Source: Micromonospora zamorensis
GTDB lineage: Bacteria; Actinomycetota; Actinomycetes; Mycobacteriales; Micromonosporaceae
Assembly: GCF_900090275.1 (NCBI RefSeq)
Contig: NZ_LT607755.1
Span: 3,782,001 to 3,846,000 of the forward strand
DNA length: 64,000 nucleotides
Reading direction: 5' to 3'
Shown here piece by piece: positions 60,570 to 64,000 of this stretch (its first letter is position 1; each line of letters starts with the position of its first letter). A program made the position numbers and the translations under genes. The notes below the pieces were generated by a model. It was not told the origin of the DNA. It made no database searches and worked only from the letters and a program-made list of their open reading frames with translations.

Positions 60570-62009
60570 TCAGCTCGTCACGCGGAAGGTGGCGTCGGCG
60601 CGACTCTGCGCGTCGGAGACCGGGTCGAGCCGGAGCAGGTAGGCGTAGTGCCGGATGTAGCGGTCCGGGTGGCTGTAGGACTGGAACGACGTCCACGAGG
60701 AGTTGGCGAGGCCCGCGACCTGCCGGAAGGTGGAGTCGGCGGCGAAGGTGGCGGTGCCGTCGTTGGCTTCCAGCCGGAAGTCGAATCCGTAGTGGCGCAG
60801 GTAGTGGCCCGGGTAGTTGACCGACTGGATGGAGACAGTGCCGGAGCCGACCAGGCCGGGCACCACCCGCCACTGGCCGTCCTGCGCGGGGCTGACGTTC
60901 GGGTCGATGCGGACGTCGTAGTCGGCGTGGCGCACATACCGGTCCTGGAAGTTGTACGACTGGACCCGACTGATCGCGGTGGCGGGCCAGCGGGCGAGCA
61001 CGCGGCTCTGCTCCGCGGCGGTCAGGTTGAGGATCGAACCGTGCCGCTTCTTGGTGCCACCCATTGCGTACGAGCCGGACGCCGGCAGCCGGAAGGCGCT
61101 CGGGCTCGACGGGTTGGTGGTCAGGACCGGCAGGTAGCCGCGCCCGGTGGCGTACTGGTCAAGGTAGAGAACCCACTCGTTGCGGGAGTTGACCTTCATC
61201 CACATCGGGCCCTCGACCTGTGCGCCGGTCAGCCCGATGCCGGACAGGTTCCCGAGCGTCGTCCAGGTGCCGAGCAGGGAGTTGCTGCCCTCGATGGTGA
61301 TCTGGTCGTCCCGGGAGGCCCGGACGTAGCGGTAGGCGCCGACGCCGGACGGCACCTCGACGATCTGGGTGTCGATGATCTCCTGGCTGCCGGGCCGGCT
61401 GAGGTAGACCTGCGGCGTGCTGATGCTGCGGAAGTCCGCCGTGCGCGAGTAGTAGATGCGGTGCTTGGCCGCCCCGTTGAGCGGTACGTTCGTCGCCCAG
61501 TAAAGGACGTAGTCGCCGGTGGCCGGGTTCCAGATCGCCTCCGGAGCCCAGGCGTTGCGTCCGTCCGGGATCGGGCCGGCGACGTTCAGCAGCCACGGCG
61601 TCGACCAGTTGACCAGGTCGGTGGACTCCCACACGACCAGGTTGCGGCTGCCGTTGTTGATCGCGGTCGACCAGTCCTGCCCGCAGCCGATGCACAGGTC
61701 CGTGGCGATGATCCAGTAGCGGTCACCGGCGGGCGAGCGGACCAGGGCGGGGTCGCGGACGCCACGGGTGCCGACTGTGGAACGCAGCACGAGCCCGCCG
61801 TTGTTGAGGTCGGTCCAGCGTAGGCCGTCGGTGCTGTGGGCGAGGTAGATCTGCTGGTTGGTCGACGACTCGCCGGTGAAGTGCGCCATCAGGTAGCCGA
61901 CGGTCGGATCCAGCGCGGCTGCCTCCTTCGGCGTCGCCGCCGACCAGGTGGTGAACAGCAGGCACGCGGTGACCGCCACCGCGCAGAGCCGGGCAAGGAC
62001 TCTCGACAT
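60570..62009 (-). CDS. Secreted GH43-type glycosidase with C-terminal AbfB (CBM42)
   Basis: 479 residues from ATG 62009, with AAGGAGAGAGA upstream. A signal peptide of about 33 residues, then a five-bladed propeller: early LDPTVGYLMAHF, RDPALV (pKa-modulating Asp region) and the presumed catalytic Glu in AQVEGPMWMKV. The C-terminal 140 residues are an AbfB arabinofuranose-binding domain with three repeats of the type YNFQDRYVRHADYDVRID / NYPGHYLRHYGFDFRLE / SHPDRYIRHYAYLLRLD. A role in releasing arabinofuranosyl or galactofuranosyl residues from plant or bacterial polysaccharide is expected. It follows the other GH43 gene by 36 bases. Confidence 0.88.
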   Translation of the reverse strand: MSRVLARLCAVAVTACLLFTTWSAATPKEAAALDPTVGYLMAHFTGESSTNQQIYLAHSTDGLRWTDLNNGGLVLRSTVGTRGVRDPALVRSPAGDRYWIIATDLCIGCGQDWSTAINNGSRNLVVWESTDLVNWSTPWLLNVAGPIPDGRNAWAPEAIWNPATGDYVLYWATNVPLNGAAKHRIYYSRTADFRSISTPQVYLSRPGSQEIIDTQIVEVPSGVGAYRYVRASRDDQITIEGSNSLLGTWTTLGNLSGIGLTGAQVEGPMWMKVNSRNEWVLYLDQYATGRGYLPVLTTNPSSPSAFRLPASGSYAMGGTKKRHGSILNLTAAEQSRVLARWPATAISRVQSYNFQDRYVRHADYDVRIDPNVSPAQDGQWRVVPGLVGSGTVSIQSVNYPGHYLRHYGFDFRLEANDGTATFAADSTFRQVAGLANSSWTSFQSYSHPDRYIRHYAYLLRLDPVSDAQSRADATFRVTS

Positions 62010-62045
62010 GGGTCTCTCTCCTTCGCGGAGGGGCATACGAGTCGA

Positions 62046-63494
62046 CTAGAGGGTCGGGACGACGGGGCGGATGGTGCCGTCGGCGTTGAACTCCATCCGG
62101 TCGATGGCGGTCTCCCGGTTGGTGCCGTTGCCGGCCGGCACGGCGAACCGGTGGTAGGCGATGGACCAGGTGTCGCTGCCGAACGCCCGGACAACGGAGT
62201 GATGGCCGGTGCCCCTGATGCCCACCTCGGCCCGCTTCTGCAGCACCACGCCACGCCCGGTCCACGGCCCGAGGGGCGATGGGCCGGTGGCGTACGCGAC
62301 CCGGTAGTCCTCACTGCGCGTGTCGTTCTCCGACCACATGAAGTAGTACAGGCCGTTGCGCTTGAACACGAACGGTGCCTCGTTGTAACCGGACGGCGTG
62401 ATCACCCGCGCCTGCGCCGCGTCGAAGGAGACCATGTCGCTGTTCAGTTGCACCGCCCGTGCGACGCCCTGCCCCCAGTACAGGTAGGACTGCCCGTCGT
62501 CGTCGGTGAAGACCATCGGGTCGATCGCCTGGCCGCCGGAGAACGCGTCGCTCCGGATGAGCGGCCGGCCCAACGCGTCGCGGAACGGTCCGGTGGGGCT
62601 GTCGGCAACGGCCACGCCCAGTTGCTTGGAGGTGTTGCCGCTGACCGCGCCGCCGCTGAAGTACAGGTAGTAGCGGCCGTTGGCGCTCGCCACCGCCGGC
62701 GCCCAGGCCGAGTTGTCCGCCCAGGACACGTCCGGGCCGTGATCGAGGATCACCCCGTGGTCGGTCCAGTTGACCAGGTCGGTGGAGGAGAACGCCTTGT
62801 AGTAGGTGCCAGCCCAGCTCGCGTAGCCGTCGGTGGTCGGGTAAAGGTAGTAGCGGCCGTTGAATGCGGCGATGTGCGGGTCGGCAAAGAGACCTGGGAT
62901 CACCGGTCCCCTGGTCGTCCTGGGTGACCAGGGTGCGACGAGGCGGAAGGAGCTGTCCGCCCGGAACGCTGCCGTGTCCTGGTACGTGTCGAGCCAGAGC
63001 GCGAAGTCACGGTGCCGGATACGCCGGTTCGGATAGTTGTACGAGGTGAGCGCCACCGATCCGGCGGCTGAGCCGTCCACCGCGCAGAATGTGGCGTCGG
63101 CCCGGAACGTCCCGTCGCCGCTGTTGGGGTCGACCCGAAGCCGATAGTCGCGGTGTCGCAGGAACATGCCCGCCCTGGTCTGGAACGAGTAGCAGGCCGG
63201 AGATGCCAGGCCGTTGACCACGGTGAAGGTGGCATCCAACTTGGTCTGCTCGGGGCTGCTGGAGGTCACCGGGTCGAGCTGACCGAGATGGTCGACGTGC
63301 CGCACGTACCGTCCGGCCTGGTTGACGGCCTCCAGCGAACGGGCGCCGGTCGGCAGGCTGGCTGCCTGTGCCGGCCCGTCGGCGACCACAACGAAGGCGG
63401 CGGCGGCCACGGCGGAAACCACGAGGAGTGAACGTAGCCGTGTGGGCGTACCGGCGGCCGAGGCCGCTGCTGCTCGCCGTGGGACCACTGTCAC
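62046..63494 (-). CDS. Secreted AbfB (CBM42)-GH43 arabinofuranosidase-type enzyme
   Basis: 482 residues from GTG 63494 with CGGAGGGG upstream. A long basic signal peptide (to about 44), an N-terminal AbfB domain (50-188; repeats GRYVRHVDHLGQLD, MFLRHRDYRLRVD, RRIRHRDFALWLD), then GH43 (195-482) with the base Asp in GLFADPHIA, the modulating Asp in AIDPMVF and the acid Glu in GYNEAPFVF. The domain order is opposite to the next gene, where AbfB is C-terminal. First gene of the operon; a perfect palindromic LacI-type operator lies 24 bp upstream of its start. Confidence 0.9.
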   Translation of the reverse strand: MTVVPRRAAAASAAGTPTRLRSLLVVSAVAAAAFVVVADGPAQAASLPTGARSLEAVNQAGRYVRHVDHLGQLDPVTSSSPEQTKLDATFTVVNGLASPACYSFQTRAGMFLRHRDYRLRVDPNSGDGTFRADATFCAVDGSAAGSVALTSYNYPNRRIRHRDFALWLDTYQDTAAFRADSSFRLVAPWSPRTTRGPVIPGLFADPHIAAFNGRYYLYPTTDGYASWAGTYYKAFSSTDLVNWTDHGVILDHGPDVSWADNSAWAPAVASANGRYYLYFSGGAVSGNTSKQLGVAVADSPTGPFRDALGRPLIRSDAFSGGQAIDPMVFTDDDGQSYLYWGQGVARAVQLNSDMVSFDAAQARVITPSGYNEAPFVFKRNGLYYFMWSENDTRSEDYRVAYATGPSPLGPWTGRGVVLQKRAEVGIRGTGHHSVVRAFGSDTWSIAYHRFAVPAGNGTNRETAIDRMEFNADGTIRPVVPTL

Positions 63495-63756
63495 GATCCC
63501 CTCCGGGAGACGATGTGTGTTAGCGCTAACAGCTACGACCTGGGTCGAGGCTCAGGAGTTCGCGGGTTTCTGGCAGCCAGTGACCTTACGGAACGGACGA
63601 ATCTGGCACTTCAGGGTGCGCCAGCGCCATGTGTCCACTTCGTTAACGTCGCGTTGCAGAACAGTGTTAGCGATCGCATCTGGAGTGTCAAGGCATCGAG
63701 TATCTTCGTTCGACCGAGGTCCGCGCTGAGCAACTAACCAGAGCCCGGCGGTCGCG
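63495..63756. promoter_or_regulatory. Upstream region of the glycosidase operon
   Basis: 262 bp without a gene. Contains the perfect palindrome at 63518-63531, a CGTTAACG palindrome at 63641-63648 and a half-site TGTTAGCG at 63665-63672, which may be secondary operator copies. Confidence 0.55.
63518..63531. promoter_or_regulatory. LacI-family operator, perfect palindrome TGTTAGCGCTAACA
   Basis: Fourteen bases identical to their reverse complement. It sits 24 bp upstream of the first GH43 gene and closely matches the site before the GH30 gene (3272-3283). It is the standard architecture of LacI-type repression of polysaccharide-degradation genes in actinomycetes. Confidence 0.8.
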
Positions 63757-64000
63757 TCACCGCGCCGGCTCGGCCGGTAGCCGGTGCCGACGGATCAGCC
63801 GCTGCCCGATGAAGGTCCGCCAGACCCGGTCCGCGACGGTCGGTTCGACGATCCAGAGCCGACGCTGCGCCTCGGCGAGGGTGAGCGGCGCGCTGAAGAG
63901 ATCCAGGAACAGCCGGCTGCTGCGGTTGAGCGCGAACACCTGACCGTCGACCCGGCGGAACAGGTGCCGGTCCGCCGGCAGGTCGCCCGGGACGCCCTCC
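63757..64000 (-). CDS. Partial CDS, C-terminal 80 residues visible
   Basis: The frame is open to the window edge, so the start is beyond 64000. The visible part begins EGVPGDLPADRHLFRRVDG and ends with an Arg-rich tail (RRHRLPAEPAR). The middle (VFALNRSSRLFLDLFSAPLTLAEA) has the strand-then-helices pattern of PqqD/RRE-like folds, where a residue near LN is followed by a Leu-rich helix, but this is only a resemblance. I cannot name the protein. Confidence 0.6.
   Translation of the reverse strand, partial: EGVPGDLPADRHLFRRVDGQVFALNRSSRLFLDLFSAPLTLAEAQRRLWIVEPTVADRVWRTFIGQRLIRRHRLPAEPAR

Noticed and set aside
1..64000. tRNA, rRNA, CRISPR arrays, insertion sequences or attachment sites
   Set aside because: No cloverleaf-like segment, regularly spaced repeats, transposase motif or flanking direct repeats were seen on reading either strand; a tool search was not possible.

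Overview
High-GC chromosomal DNA of an actinomycete, most likely a Micromonosporaceae member (Micromonospora-like). The basis is GC-rich third codon positions, GTG starts, many ATGA/GTGA overlaps, Tat/Sec-secreted glycosidases with CBM2, ricin-type and AbfB modules, an F420-type LLM oxidoreductase, and LacI-type GTTAGCGCTAAC operators. The assignment is inferred from style, not from a marker gene.

Layout. 1-1.4 kb: end of a NarL-type two-component system. 1.5-3.3 kb: secreted GH30 xylanase-like enzyme under a LacI-type operator. 3.5-8.3 kb: an SDR and a MerR regulator sharing a nearly identical inverted repeat, LtrA membrane protein, a small secreted protein, a methyltransferase and an HTH regulator. 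8.3-16.9 kb: a divergent amino-sugar island (murQ, ThuA-like and Gfo/Idh proteins to the left; sodium:solute symporter, anmK and an FAD/Fe-S D-lactate-type dehydrogenase to the right) that reads as uptake and breakdown of MurNAc or anhydroMurNAc through to D-lactate oxidation.

17.7-41.4 kb: a 24-kb, six-gene biosynthetic operon in which every junction overlaps by 4-8 nt. Gene 1 (3,998 aa) is C-A(Asn)-T-KS-AT-T-C-A-T-TE with an MFS exporter fused at the C-terminus and a Cys instead of Ser as TE nucleophile. Genes 2-5 reproduce, in domain content and gene order, ambB-ambC-ambD-ambE, the Pseudomonas aeruginosa genes for the antimetabolite L-2-amino-4-methoxy-trans-3-butenoic acid (AMB, methoxyvinylglycine): A(Ala)-T-C, two HxE...H Fe/2-oxoglutarate oxygenases, then degenerate C-A(Glu)-FkbM methyltransferase-T-C-T. 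Unlike AmbE, gene 5 has no terminal thioesterase, so its product is probably handed to gene 1. Gene 6 is a cystathionine gamma-synthase-like PLP enzyme. I propose an oxyvinylglycine-containing hybrid peptide-polyketide. This is the main discovery of the window.

41.4-45.3 kb: a coupled pair, a large uncharacterised protein and a SWIM zinc-finger protein. 45.5-53.5 kb: an OmpR-type two-component system, a sugar epimerase, a polytopic membrane protein and a five-gene coupled operon (GT2, DUF2064-like, methyltransferase, membrane-anchored molybdopterin oxidoreductase, membrane protein). A CGTAAG-N5-CGTAAG direct repeat lies in front of both the regulator/epimerase pair and the operon, which suggests one regulon. 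53.6-58.9 kb: MTA phosphorylase-like enzyme, LLM oxidoreductase, PPOX flavoprotein, RibD-type reductase, AraC regulator and a PCD-VOC fusion. 59.0-63.5 kb: a three-gene secreted glycosidase operon (GH43, GH43, GH5) behind a perfect LacI-type palindrome matching the GH30 operator. The window ends inside a partial gene. I saw no tRNA, rRNA, insertion sequence or CRISPR array.
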